From Virgibacillus necropolis (GTDB taxonomy: Bacteria > Bacillota > Bacilli > Bacillales > Amphibacillaceae), in assembly GCF_002224365.1 (NCBI RefSeq), contig NZ_CP022437.1, forward strand, positions 1,054,001 through 1,118,000: 64,000 bases of DNA. Direction: 5' to 3'. Within the stretch, counting starts at the first letter, position 1; each line of letters begins with the position of its first letter. The translations under genes were made by a program, and so were the position numbers. This document shows, in pieces, positions 52,665 through 60,184 of this stretch. Under the pieces are notes generated by a model. The model was not told where the DNA came from. It made no database searches and saw only the letters and a program-made list of their open reading frames with translations.

Positions 52665-53747
52665 ATGAAAATCTTAACAGTAGTAGGAGCGAGGCCACAA
52701 TTTATAAAAGCATGCATGTTATCTAAAGCTATAAAATCCAATTCAAAAATTGAAGAGGTTATCGTACACACTGGACAACATTATGATGATAATATGTCTG
52801 CTGTTTTTTTTAAGCAATTGAATCTCCCAAAACCAGATTATTATTTGGGAGTCGGTTCTGGATCTCATGGAAAACAAACAGCCAAAATGTTAGTGGAGCT
52901 AGAGAAGGTTATGATTTCCGTCAATCCGGATATTGTATTAGTATATGGAGATACAAATTCTACTCTTGCTGGGAGTTTGGCGGCATCGAAGCTTCATATT
53001 CCAATAGCCCATGTAGAATCCGGACTGCGTAGTTTTAATAAGAAAATGCCAGAAGAGATTAATCGACTGGTCACAGACCATCTCTCTAATTGGTTATTTT
53101 GTCCTTCTAAAGCGGCCACTGAAAACTTAAAGAGAGAAGGGATTGTTAAAGAGGTATATCTAACAGGAGATATAATGTATGATTCAGTTCTTTACTATAA
53201 ACCTCTTGCTTTGCAGCAATCTACCATCCTACACGATTTATCTCTTAAAAAAAATAATTATTATCTATCAACCGTTCACCGGGCCGAAAACACTGATGAA
53301 CCAGAACGCTTAAAATCAATTCTTGAGGCCCTTCAACAATTAAAAATGGATGTGGTTCTTCCGCTACATCCTAGGACGAAAAGTAAAGTTAACCAGTTTA
53401 AGTTAATGGAACTAATTTCTGCACCTCATATCAAAATTGTAGATCCTTTAAACTATTTTGACATGTTAACTGTTGCTTCTCAGGCAAATGTAATTCTAAC
53501 TGATTCAGGAGGGTTACAGAAAGAAGCATACATGCTTAAAGTTCCTTGTATTACGCTCAGGGATGAAACAGAGTGGATCGAAACGTTACAGACAGGTTGG
53601 AACCATTTAGTAGGTGCCGACACGCAGCAAATAGTGGATACCGTAAAGGCGATCCAATTTCCTAAAGAACATCCTCCTCTTTTCGGGGATGGTAAAACTT
53701 CGCAAAAAATAAACGAGATCTTAGTAGAAGGGTTTGAAAGATTATAG
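52665..53747 (+). CDS. UDP-N-acetylglucosamine 2-epimerase family (WbpI/WecB-like)
   Basis: A 360-residue non-hydrolysing 2-epimerase. GARPQFIKACMLSKAI is at the start, HTGQHYDDNMSAVFF at about 36-50, VYGDTNSTLAGSLAA, HVESGLRSFNKKMPEEINR and LTDSGGLQKEA near 280. The segment GVGSGSHGKQTAKML is the version found in WbpI-type epimerases, which act on UDP-2,3-diacetamido-glucuronate, more than in WecB. Start ATG 52665 follows AGAAAGGAG. It would complete the route to UDP-ManNAc(3NAc)A. Confidence 0.88.
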   Translation: MKILTVVGARPQFIKACMLSKAIKSNSKIEEVIVHTGQHYDDNMSAVFFKQLNLPKPDYYLGVGSGSHGKQTAKMLVELEKVMISVNPDIVLVYGDTNSTLAGSLAASKLHIPIAHVESGLRSFNKKMPEEINRLVTDHLSNWLFCPSKAATENLKREGIVKEVYLTGDIMYDSVLYYKPLALQQSTILHDLSLKKNNYYLSTVHRAENTDEPERLKSILEALQQLKMDVVLPLHPRTKSKVNQFKLMELISAPHIKIVDPLNYFDMLTVASQANVILTDSGGLQKEAYMLKVPCITLRDETEWIETLQTGWNHLVGADTQQIVDTVKAIQFPKEHPPLFGDGKTSQKINEILVEGFERL

Positions 53748-53805
53748 GTTGGGGTTTTCATATTTTTTAACATAAGGAAGGCAAAAACAAAGGCCATAAA
53801 GGAAT

Positions 53806-53836
53806 AAAAAGAGGTGGATTGATTTCACCTCTTTTT
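53806..53836. terminator. Bidirectional terminator
   Basis: AAAAAGAGGTG (53806-53816) and CACCTCTTTTT (53826-53836), perfect 11-bp stem, between convergent genes. Confidence 0.85.
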
Positions 53837-53888
53837 GGTGTTTGTACGGTAGACTAAAAAAGAAATGAAAAATTCATTGCATCAACTT

Positions 53889-54905
53889 TCAAGTTCCTTT
53901 TACATATTTCTTCCATCTTATTAAGGTTTCATTCATTTTCGGGTCTTTTTCAATAGAATTTAATGCGGACAGCAAATGGATATGTGTTATGTGATACCCC
54001 CACTTTGCTACATTTGGAAAACCTCCATCTGTTGTATAATGAGTGAGATCATATGCTGTACGGTTTCCTAAATCGTATAGTGGAAGCATTCTTCTTAAGG
54101 TAGTAACCCCATCATCGTATAACTTTTTAGTATCACTATCGACTGTTTCTTTGTATAGATCGTATAATCCGATCAAAGAAAACATGAAGCCATTTAAAAT
54201 AAAGCTAGGGGGATCAGTTGGACATTCTTCATAAAATAAAAATTTCTCCTCAAATTTAGCCATAATACCATTTTTGTTTGAAGGTATTTTAAAAATACTA
54301 GTAGCTTTTAATGCACTTTTACTGTACTTTTTGTTTTTCGTGAGGAAGGATGCACGCGATAAAACCGACATTGCCATTCCTAATCCAATTGACGAATACC
54401 ATGGAGCTTTTAATTTAGTAAGCCTACTGGGATAAAAGTGAAGATCAAACTGATAAGCCCAACCACCTAGAGAATCCTGATTGTTTATAAACCAATCAGC
54501 CATCAGTAAAAATTTCTTTTTACTTACCTCATCGTTGTTATTTAAATAAAGACTGTAATGTTGTAAGCCATATTGAGCAATAGTAGAAGGGTTATAATAT
54601 TTCCCATAAGAATAAACTGTTTTTGGAATCCCATCACTGTTAAATTCTACATTCCAATTTTCAACTTTGTTTTTATCGTAATGCAAATAATTTCCTTTAT
54701 AATCATAGTGGTTAATTTCAGAAAACCGTGCATTGGTCACGTGGATTTTTAACGTTTTCTCTTTTTCTATCCACACTTTTTCTGCGTGGTATCCTTTTTC
54801 TAATAAGGGAAAGGGTACAAAAAGTTCATTTCCTATTTTCTTCCCCACAGACTCAAACTGATCATGCATCACAACTTTGAAATCATCGATTTGTTTTGAT
54901 TCCAA
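53889..54905 (-). CDS. D-glucuronyl C5-epimerase (GLCE) family protein
   Basis: A 338-residue protein. The likely start is TTG 54905, 8 bases after GGAGG; a GTG at 54920 lies within that ribosome site. Conserved GLCE blocks are clear: DSLGGWAYQFD, PWYSSIGLGMAMSVLSRAS, FYEECPTDPPSFILNGFMFS then LIGLYDL, and RRMLPLYDLGNRTAYDLTHY. Animal GLCE flips C5 of D-glucuronate in heparan to L-iduronate. This one has no signal peptide and lies in a bacterial glycan cluster, so I infer C5-epimerisation of a uronic acid in the local polymer. The true substrate is unknown. Confidence 0.82.
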   Translation of the reverse strand: MESKQIDDFKVVMHDQFESVGKKIGNELFVPFPLLEKGYHAEKVWIEKEKTLKIHVTNARFSEINHYDYKGNYLHYDKNKVENWNVEFNSDGIPKTVYSYGKYYNPSTIAQYGLQHYSLYLNNNDEVSKKKFLLMADWFINNQDSLGGWAYQFDLHFYPSRLTKLKAPWYSSIGLGMAMSVLSRASFLTKNKKYSKSALKATSIFKIPSNKNGIMAKFEEKFLFYEECPTDPPSFILNGFMFSLIGLYDLYKETVDSDTKKLYDDGVTTLRRMLPLYDLGNRTAYDLTHYTTDGGFPNVAKWGYHITHIHLLSALNSIEKDPKMNETLIRWKKYVKGT

Positions 54906-54967
54906 ACTTTTCACCTCCACTTAATTGAATAATTCCGTTCCTAAAAGGTTAGAAAAGCAGGAACAAT

Positions 54968-55648
54968 TTAAGAATTAATTTGTTTTGCAGGAATCCCCGC
55001 AACAACAATGTTGTCTTCCATATTCTTTGTAACAACGGAACCAGCCCCTACAATGGTGTTGGAACCAACGGAGACACCTGGTAATAGTGACGCATTATTA
55101 CCAATTTTAGCTCCCTTTTTAATATAGGGTCCTTTTAGGGAATAAGATTGAGCACCCATGTACTTATCATTTGACATCGACACACAGGGACCGATAAAAA
55201 CATGATCCTCTAGTGTAGTATCACCTGTTACATATGCTAGCGTTTGAATGGTGCAAGATTTTCCTATCCTAGTATTTAATTCAACAATAGCTGCTCTTCC
55301 AACCACTGATTCTTCACCTATCGAAACATTCTCCCTAATACTTGCGTGATCTCCAATAAACACATCTTTTCCAATTTGGGCACCAGAATAAATGGAAACC
55401 AAATGTCCTATTCGTGTACCAGACTCAATAACTAACGGATTATCAATCTGGGAAATCTTTCGCATTCTTTGGTTGGTGTTTGGTTGGATTCCAAGGACAC
55501 AATTACAACCAATCGCGACATTATCACCAATTTGGGTACCTTGCAAAATGATTGTATGATGACCAATTACAACATTTTTACCAATGGTTACATCTTTTTC
55601 AATGACGGTGTGATTTCCGAGTTGAGCACTTTCAGGAATAGTAGACAA
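54968..55648 (-). CDS. Left-handed beta-helix N-acetyltransferase (WbpD/WlbB-like)
   Basis: A 226-residue hexapeptide-repeat acyltransferase starting at TTG 55648 after AAAGGAGG. About 25 turns of the I-G-x-x-x-x pattern are visible (GNHTVIEKDVTIGKNVVIGH) with a longer loop at residues 75-85 and the end GAGSVVTKNMEDNIVVAGIP. WbpD/WlbB enzymes acetylate the 3-amino group of UDP-3-amino-2-acetamido-glucuronate. The DegT aminotransferase in the cluster would make this substrate. It is 48 bases upstream of the GLCE-type gene and co-directional. Confidence 0.85.
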   Translation of the reverse strand: MSTIPESAQLGNHTVIEKDVTIGKNVVIGHHTIILQGTQIGDNVAIGCNCVLGIQPNTNQRMRKISQIDNPLVIESGTRIGHLVSIYSGAQIGKDVFIGDHASIRENVSIGEESVVGRAAIVELNTRIGKSCTIQTLAYVTGDTTLEDHVFIGPCVSMSNDKYMGAQSYSLKGPYIKKGAKIGNNASLLPGVSVGSNTIVGAGSVVTKNMEDNIVVAGIPAKQINS

Positions 55649-55663
55649 GTGAAAACCTCCTTT

Positions 55664-56587
55664 TTATTTATGGAGTATGCTTTCTATTTTTTTAACAAGC
55701 TGTTGAGTTCGTCGTTTAACAGAATGCTTTTGTCGGATAAAATTGTATCCTTGTTCAACAATCTTTTGTCGTTCCGCTTCATTCGCTAAAAAATATGCCG
55801 CTTTTTCCTTGAAGTTGTTTTCGTCTATTGGTACAAAATGAAATCCAGGAATAAATCCAAGATCCTCCAACTCTTTAAAAGTTGGGGCTAACAGTAGAGA
55901 CTTACAGGCAAGCGCTTCAAAATACTTTATAACAGGGTAATTTAGGATTGATGGACAGGTAAAAAGAATTTTGGCCCTGTTAATTTCTTTAGCGTACAAT
56001 TGGCCAATAAAATGTTGTTTCTCTTCTTGTTCACTTAATTTTCGATAACCTGGATGATGGTGATAAACGAAGTCCGTGTTTCCTTCGTACGATTTAATTA
56101 TTCTTTGTCTTAATGGATAAAAGTCGTTTATAGCGCCCATCATTAATAAGTTTATTTCCTTTTCTAACCCATAGTCCTTACATAATTCTATATTAACAAA
56201 ATGAGGAAACCATTCCATTTTATTTTCAAATTCCGGATATGTTTCTATGAATTTATCTCGAACAACAGTGAACAAATAAGAAATATTATTTTTAGCTATA
56301 TAGTTTCTTCTAAGGCTCGTAAAACGGTGAACATCATTTATAAATAGTCCTGTTGGAATATCGATATTTGCAAGTCCCTTAACCATTGGTGACATTTCTT
56401 TATCAATGTCATTTAACAGCAATATAAAGTCAGGGCGAGTGGGTAGCTGTTTCAAAATATAGCTAATGTGGCCAGGTTTTCTCCATATCGTTAAATTTAC
56501 TATATTACTAAGTTCTTGCTCTAAATAATAAAAGTTCTTGTTTAGCAGGCTTGATGTATCTTCAGCGATAAACAATACGTTAATCAT
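55664..56587 (-). CDS. CgeB-like glycosyltransferase
   Basis: A 307-residue GT-B-like protein. ATG 56587 is chosen because GGAAGG lies close upstream; the longer read from 56635 has no site. MINVLFIAEDTSSLLNKNFY, TGLFINDVHRFTSLRR, EWFPHFVNIELCKDYG, LLMMGAINDFYPLRQRI and YPVIKYFEALACKSLLLAP are family blocks of the CgeB/spore-maturation transferase group. CgeB affects the outer surface of Bacillus spores, which fits a coat glycan. First gene of the 56.6-53.9 kb group. Confidence 0.8.
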   Translation of the reverse strand: MINVLFIAEDTSSLLNKNFYYLEQELSNIVNLTIWRKPGHISYILKQLPTRPDFILLLNDIDKEMSPMVKGLANIDIPTGLFINDVHRFTSLRRNYIAKNNISYLFTVVRDKFIETYPEFENKMEWFPHFVNIELCKDYGLEKEINLLMMGAINDFYPLRQRIIKSYEGNTDFVYHHHPGYRKLSEQEEKQHFIGQLYAKEINRAKILFTCPSILNYPVIKYFEALACKSLLLAPTFKELEDLGFIPGFHFVPIDENNFKEKAAYFLANEAERQKIVEQGYNFIRQKHSVKRRTQQLVKKIESILHK

Positions 56588-56733
56588 GCTTTCCTTCCTT
56601 CTCTTCCAAAAGTCTAGTATTTGATAACAGGACAAACGCCAAATTTGTTTTTTTCGTTATGGTAGTCTATCTCACTTAGTAGCTGGCGCATAGGATATAA
56701 AGTGAGTAGTAATAAAGAGTGAGGAGATTTTTT

Positions 56734-57672
56734 ATGAAAGTCGGTGTAATTGGAACAGGAAATATGGGAGAAAATCATGTGCGAACGTACTTATCGATGC
56801 ATGATCATTGCCAACTTGTCGGTATATACGACAATGATGAAAAGAAAGGACATCAGATTGCTGAGAAATATAAAGTAAAACAGTTTCAATCGATTAATGA
56901 ACTTCTTAAATCCGTTGATGCTGTCAGCGTTGCTGTACCGACTGAATTCCATTATGATATTGGCTTAATTTGTATCCAACACGAAGTACACATGTTAATG
57001 GAAAAACCAATTACGAGTACTGTCGTCCAGGCTAAGGATTTACTCCACAAAGCTAAGAAAGCAAGAGTTAAAATTCAAGTGGGACACATAGAACTTTTTA
57101 ATCCATTAATTCAAGTTCTTACAAATGAATTAGAAAATGAAGATATTATCGGAATTGCTTTTCATAGAATGAGCCCCTATGACGAAAGAATTAAACATGT
57201 TGATGTTGTAAAGGATCTAATGATTCATGATCTTTATATTTTGCAAGAACTTCTTAAAGATAAAATCACGGAGTTTTATGCTCTTGGAAAAATCATTGAG
57301 AATACACCAAAACATGCTGTTGTCATTACTAGATCCTCACAAGGGGTTACAGCGCAATTGACGGCTAGTTTTAAATCAAAAAGAAAAGTTAGAACCATTC
57401 GAATTCTTACTGAGAAAGCTTTTATTGAAGCTGATATCTTAAAAAAAGAAATCAAAATAACACGTTCTATAGAGGATGCAAGTAACACTCTAGGAACATT
57501 AACTCAACATATTCAGATTGACAATTCTATACAACCATTAAGCGTTCAGTTGCTGGATTTCTTAAATTGTATTAAGTTCGAAACAGAGCCTTCCGTATCA
57601 GGAGAAGATGGAATTAAAGCACTAATGATAACAAATGAAATTAGTGAGGCTATTAGTAGTATTAAAGCCTAA
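56734..57672 (+). CDS. Gfo/Idh/MocA dehydrogenase (WbpB/GnnA-like)
   Basis: A 312-residue oxidoreductase. ATG 56734 follows GTGAGGAG; GTG 56719 lies in that site. VGVIGTGNMGENHVRTYL is the NAD-binding loop, EKPITSTVVQAKDLL carries the catalytic Lys, and VGHIELFNP resembles UDP-GlcNAc 3-dehydrogenases (GnnA-like) and WbpB/WlbA. It would oxidise C3 of a UDP-GlcNAc or UDP-GlcNAcA so the DegT enzyme can aminate it. Divergent from the CgeB-like gene. A terminator follows. Confidence 0.83.
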   Translation: MKVGVIGTGNMGENHVRTYLSMHDHCQLVGIYDNDEKKGHQIAEKYKVKQFQSINELLKSVDAVSVAVPTEFHYDIGLICIQHEVHMLMEKPITSTVVQAKDLLHKAKKARVKIQVGHIELFNPLIQVLTNELENEDIIGIAFHRMSPYDERIKHVDVVKDLMIHDLYILQELLKDKITEFYALGKIIENTPKHAVVITRSSQGVTAQLTASFKSKRKVRTIRILTEKAFIEADILKKEIKITRSIEDASNTLGTLTQHIQIDNSIQPLSVQLLDFLNCIKFETEPSVSGEDGIKALMITNEISEAISSIKA

Positions 57673-57690
57673 CATCTCATGTTTTTATTA

Positions 57691-57734
57691 AGATATTACT
57701 TATTAGAGATAAATTATTTTAATAAGTAATATCT
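57691..57734. other. Perfect 15-bp inverted repeat
   Basis: AGATATTACTTATTA (57691-57705) and TAATAAGTAATATCT (57720-57734) are exact inverted copies with a 14-base loop, directly after the Gfo/Idh gene. AT-rich with no T-run. Confidence 0.7.
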
Positions 57735-57758
57735 GCATAACTTAAATAAACAAACTTT

Positions 57759-57787
57759 AGAGTACACGCTTGTGTACTCTTTTTTAT
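57759..57787 (+). terminator. Terminator after the Gfo/Idh gene
   Basis: AGAGTACAC (57759-57767), GCTT loop, GTGTACTCT (57772-57780), then a T-run. Confidence 0.9.
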
Positions 57788-58011
57788 ATTTATACAATTA
57801 TTAAACAGAAATAAATAGCTTATAGTTATCTGTATGAAAATAAAATAAATATTATTTCACAAAATCCATTTTTTCAAAATCATTTCCTATTATCAGAATC
57901 GGGATTTGTTAATAAGTAGGTCGAAATTTTATGATAGCGTACACAAAAAGTAGATAATAGGATATTTAAAAAATACCCTATCTCTGCCTGTTTGCAAGTT
58001 TGAAATTAATT

Positions 58012-58227
58012 CTATGCTACTAAAGGAAAACGAACGAAATTAATAGCATCTATTGAGATAAATAGGCGATTTTGCCCATAACCTCCATAGCCGCCATTAA
58101 CGTCAACTCGAACCGAATCTTCGGTAACATTTGAAAGAATTCCTTCAATCAAATTGTTATCTGTGGCTACTTCAACTCTTGAACCAATACGATTGGCTAG
58201 TTCGGCAGCAAAAGTCTCTTCAAACAT
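58012..58227 (-). CDS. Small DUF2642-like (spore-coat-associated) protein
   Basis: A 71-residue protein starting MFEETFAAELANRIGSRVEV after GGAGGG. GILSNVTEDSVRVDVNGGYG and LFISIDAINFVRF give a small beta-barrel (SH3/Sm-like) pattern: a V-x-V strand, a G-x-L turn, and a last I-x-x-V-x-F strand. It resembles the C-terminal domain of the upstream Cys/His repeat protein. Such DUF2642 domains are found in spore-coat proteins such as those with CotB-type repeats. Function unknown. Confidence 0.7.
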   Translation of the reverse strand: MFEETFAAELANRIGSRVEVATDNNLIEGILSNVTEDSVRVDVNGGYGGYGQNRLFISIDAINFVRFPLVA

Positions 58228-58245
58228 CTAATCCCTCCTTTATAA

Positions 58246-58875
58246 TTAACCGACAAATTCGATTTTTTCAGTTCGGACCAGTACTTGATTTCCAGAACTT
58301 TCACTAATTACGATATAATTATACTTTACGGCAATCAGTGTTCCGGTAACTGTACCAAATGGAGTAGTAACTTGTACTTGTTGATTGACTAAATTACGTA
58401 GCACTTCTCTAAGTGGATTGGGGTTATCGCATCTATCGCATGGTTCTGGTTTGTGACACTCCTCATGGTTACAGCATCTATCGCATGGTTCTGGTTTGTG
58501 ACATTCCTCATGGTTACAGCATCTATCGCATGGTTCTGGTTTGCGACACTTCTCATGGTTACCGCATTTATCGCACGGTTCTGGTTTGTGACACTTCTTA
58601 TGGTTACCGCATCTATCGCATCGTTCTGGTTTGTAACACTTTTTATGGTTACCGCATTTATCGCACGGTTCTGATTTGTGACGCGTCTTATGGTTATCGC
58701 ATTTATCGCATGGTTCTGATTTGTGACGCTTCTTATGGTTATTGCATTTATCGCATGGTTCTGATTTGTGACACTTCTTATGGTTATTGCATGAATCGCA
58801 TGATTCTGATTTGTGACGCATTTTGCGATACCTTTGACTTGCTATTACAAGTTTTTTATTGTGGATATATGACAT
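58246..58875 (-). CDS. Cys/His tandem-repeat coat-like protein with DUF2642-like tail
   Basis: A 209-residue protein. Residues 1-20 are basic. Residues 21-140 are eight 15-residue repeats close to HKSEPCDKCNNHKKC, with a ninth partial unit to 154. Each has a C-x2-C pair and two His, hence possible metal or disulfide sites. Residues about 160-209 (LREVLRNLVNQQVQVTTPFG) are a small beta-barrel resembling the next gene product. ATG 58875 follows GGAGGAG. A sigma-K-like promoter lies upstream, so it is probably a late spore-coat protein. It lies beside the glycan cluster. Confidence 0.82.
   Translation of the reverse strand: MSYIHNKKLVIASQRYRKMRHKSESCDSCNNHKKCHKSEPCDKCNNHKKRHKSEPCDKCDNHKTRHKSEPCDKCGNHKKCYKPERCDRCGNHKKCHKPEPCDKCGNHEKCRKPEPCDRCCNHEECHKPEPCDRCCNHEECHKPEPCDRCDNPNPLREVLRNLVNQQVQVTTPFGTVTGTLIAVKYNYIVISESSGNQVLVRTEKIEFVG
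58456..58815 (-). repeat. Tandem 45-bp repeat, eight units
   Basis: Eight in-frame 45-bp units encode the 15-residue Cys/His repeat; a further partial unit occupies 58414-58455. Units vary at a few codons (SEPCDKC, PEPCDRC, PERCDRC). Likely to expand and contract between strains. Confidence 0.92.
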
Positions 58876-58905
58876 ATGTTCTCTCCTCCTTCTACCCGTT
58901 TAATC

Positions 58906-58932
58906 TATATTATGTTAAAAGGTTCAAATAGT
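58906..58932 (-). promoter_or_regulatory. Sigma-K-like promoter of the repeat protein gene
   Basis: Reverse strand: AC (58932-58931), 16 bases, CATAATATA (58914-58906). Matches AC-N16-CATANNNTA. About 30 bases before ATG 58875. Confidence 0.7.
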
Positions 58933-59047
58933 AAGGGTGACTGTCTTAGCATGAAGCGCCTTTTTCAACTTTAACAAAAATGGGTACCACTAATCCTATG
59001 ATCTTAATAAAAAGATCAAAGAAAAAAGAATAAATTCAAAAAATGTC

Positions 59048-59110
59048 TTGTAAAACGTTTTCATTTGTTTTATACTTTTACTAAATCGGTTTACTAAATC
59101 GGTTTAGTAA
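59048..59110 (+). promoter_or_regulatory. Promoter and operator of the LacI-type gene
   Basis: TTGTAA (59048-59053), 17 bases and TATACT (59071-59076) form a strong sigma-A promoter. Just downstream, TTACTAAATCGGTTTAGTAA (59091-59110) is a 20-bp palindrome with two central mismatches, and its left half is repeated from 59077. TGTAAAACGTTTTCA (59049-59063), cre-like, covers the -35 and spacer. Together these suggest LacI self-control plus catabolite repression. Confidence 0.62.
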
Positions 59111-59146
59111 TAATTTATATAATATGTAGATTTAGGAGATTAGTAT

Positions 59147-60151
59147 ATGAAAGCGATTACGATGGCTGATGTAGCAGAACAAGCTGGAGTTTCAAAAAGT
59201 ACAGTTTCCCAATTTTTAAATGAACGTTTCGACTATATGGGCAAAGAAACAAAGGTGAAAATTGAAAAAGCAATTGAGGAATTGGGTTATAGTCCAAATA
59301 TAGTGGCGAGGAGCTTAAAACAAAAATCCACGATGACCATCGGTGTGATTGTTGCGAATATCCTCCATGTATTTTCCACACAGGTTATTCGAGCTATTGA
59401 AGATTACTGCAACGAATCTAATTTCCATATTATTGTCTGTAATGCCGATGATGATCCAACGAAGGAAAAGCGGTATATCGATATGCTTCGTGCTAAACAG
59501 GTAGACGGGATTATCGCATTCCCAACAGGTGGGAATGCTGAACTGTACAACAAATTAATAAAGGCTAATTATCCAGTTGTATTTATGGATAGAATTCTCA
59601 CTGGTGTGCCTGTTCCTACTGTAATGCTCGACAATAATAAAGCCTCCTTAATCGCAGTAAGTCAGCTAGTGAAGGATGGGTATCAGAGGATCGGGATGAT
59701 TGCGCCGCCACTTAGTTCCTGTGTAACGTCCAGGGTAGAGCGAATTGATGGATATAAACAGGCATTACAAAAGCATGGTATTCCATTTAACCCCGATTAT
59801 TTAGTAAGTGGTGAAATAACTGATTTAGAAGTGAAAATTCACCATATGTTAACTCAAGCCGAGCCCCCAGAGGCAATTGTGGCGTTAAATGATAGGGTTT
59901 TATTTGAAATTCTAACGTATGCAAAAAAACAACAACTTACTATTCCAAAAGATTTAGCGCTAATAGGTATTGATGATGTTTCGTATGCAAGCATTTATAG
60001 TCCGGCACTTACAACGATTGCACAACCAGCATTTCAAATGGGGGAGAAAGCAGCTGAATTGTTATTAAGTAGAATCAGGAATAAAAGTAATGAGGGTATA
60101 TTGGATGTATATAGGTTTGAACCGAACCTAATTAAACGAGAATCATGTTAG
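59147..60151 (+). CDS. LacI-family transcriptional regulator (KdgR-like)
   Basis: A 334-residue repressor. HTH at 5-25 (TMADVAEQAGVSKSTVSQFL), hinge near VARSLKQKSTMTIGVIV, and a periplasmic-binding-type sensor with DGIIAFPTGG, VFMDRIL, ALIGIDDVSYASIYSPALTT. It leads the operon of hexuloisomerase, aldolase and TRAP carrier, so I infer control by a sugar acid or its phosphorylated product, as for KdgR. Likely binds the palindromes at 59077-59110. Confidence 0.88.
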   Translation: MKAITMADVAEQAGVSKSTVSQFLNERFDYMGKETKVKIEKAIEELGYSPNIVARSLKQKSTMTIGVIVANILHVFSTQVIRAIEDYCNESNFHIIVCNADDDPTKEKRYIDMLRAKQVDGIIAFPTGGNAELYNKLIKANYPVVFMDRILTGVPVPTVMLDNNKASLIAVSQLVKDGYQRIGMIAPPLSSCVTSRVERIDGYKQALQKHGIPFNPDYLVSGEITDLEVKIHHMLTQAEPPEAIVALNDRVLFEILTYAKKQQLTIPKDLALIGIDDVSYASIYSPALTTIAQPAFQMGEKAAELLLSRIRNKSNEGILDVYRFEPNLIKRESC

Positions 60152-60184
60152 ACCAATAAGATATTTATTTAGGAGGAATTTCTA

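Larger units (their letters stand above)
57673..58011. other. Intergenic region between the glycan and coat genes
   Basis: It holds the 15-bp inverted repeat and the terminator above. The remaining 220 bases (57790-58011) are AT-rich and I see no gene or clear site. The short coat gene ends at 58012. Confidence 0.6.

Noticed and set aside
52665-53747. Naming the 2-epimerase as the teichoic-acid enzyme MnaA
   Set aside because: The GSGSHGKQTAKML segment fits WbpI-type enzymes more than MnaA/WecB, and the cluster context supports this.
58456-58815. Regular 45-bp repeats resembling a CRISPR array
   Set aside because: Units are contiguous with no unique spacers, keep a reading frame, and vary at codon third positions.
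58413-58931. Long forward-strand open frame (172 codons) rich in Tyr and Met
   Set aside because: It is the exact antisense of the 45-bp Cys/His repeats; the repeats keep this frame open. The reverse frame has a ribosome site, promoter and domain.
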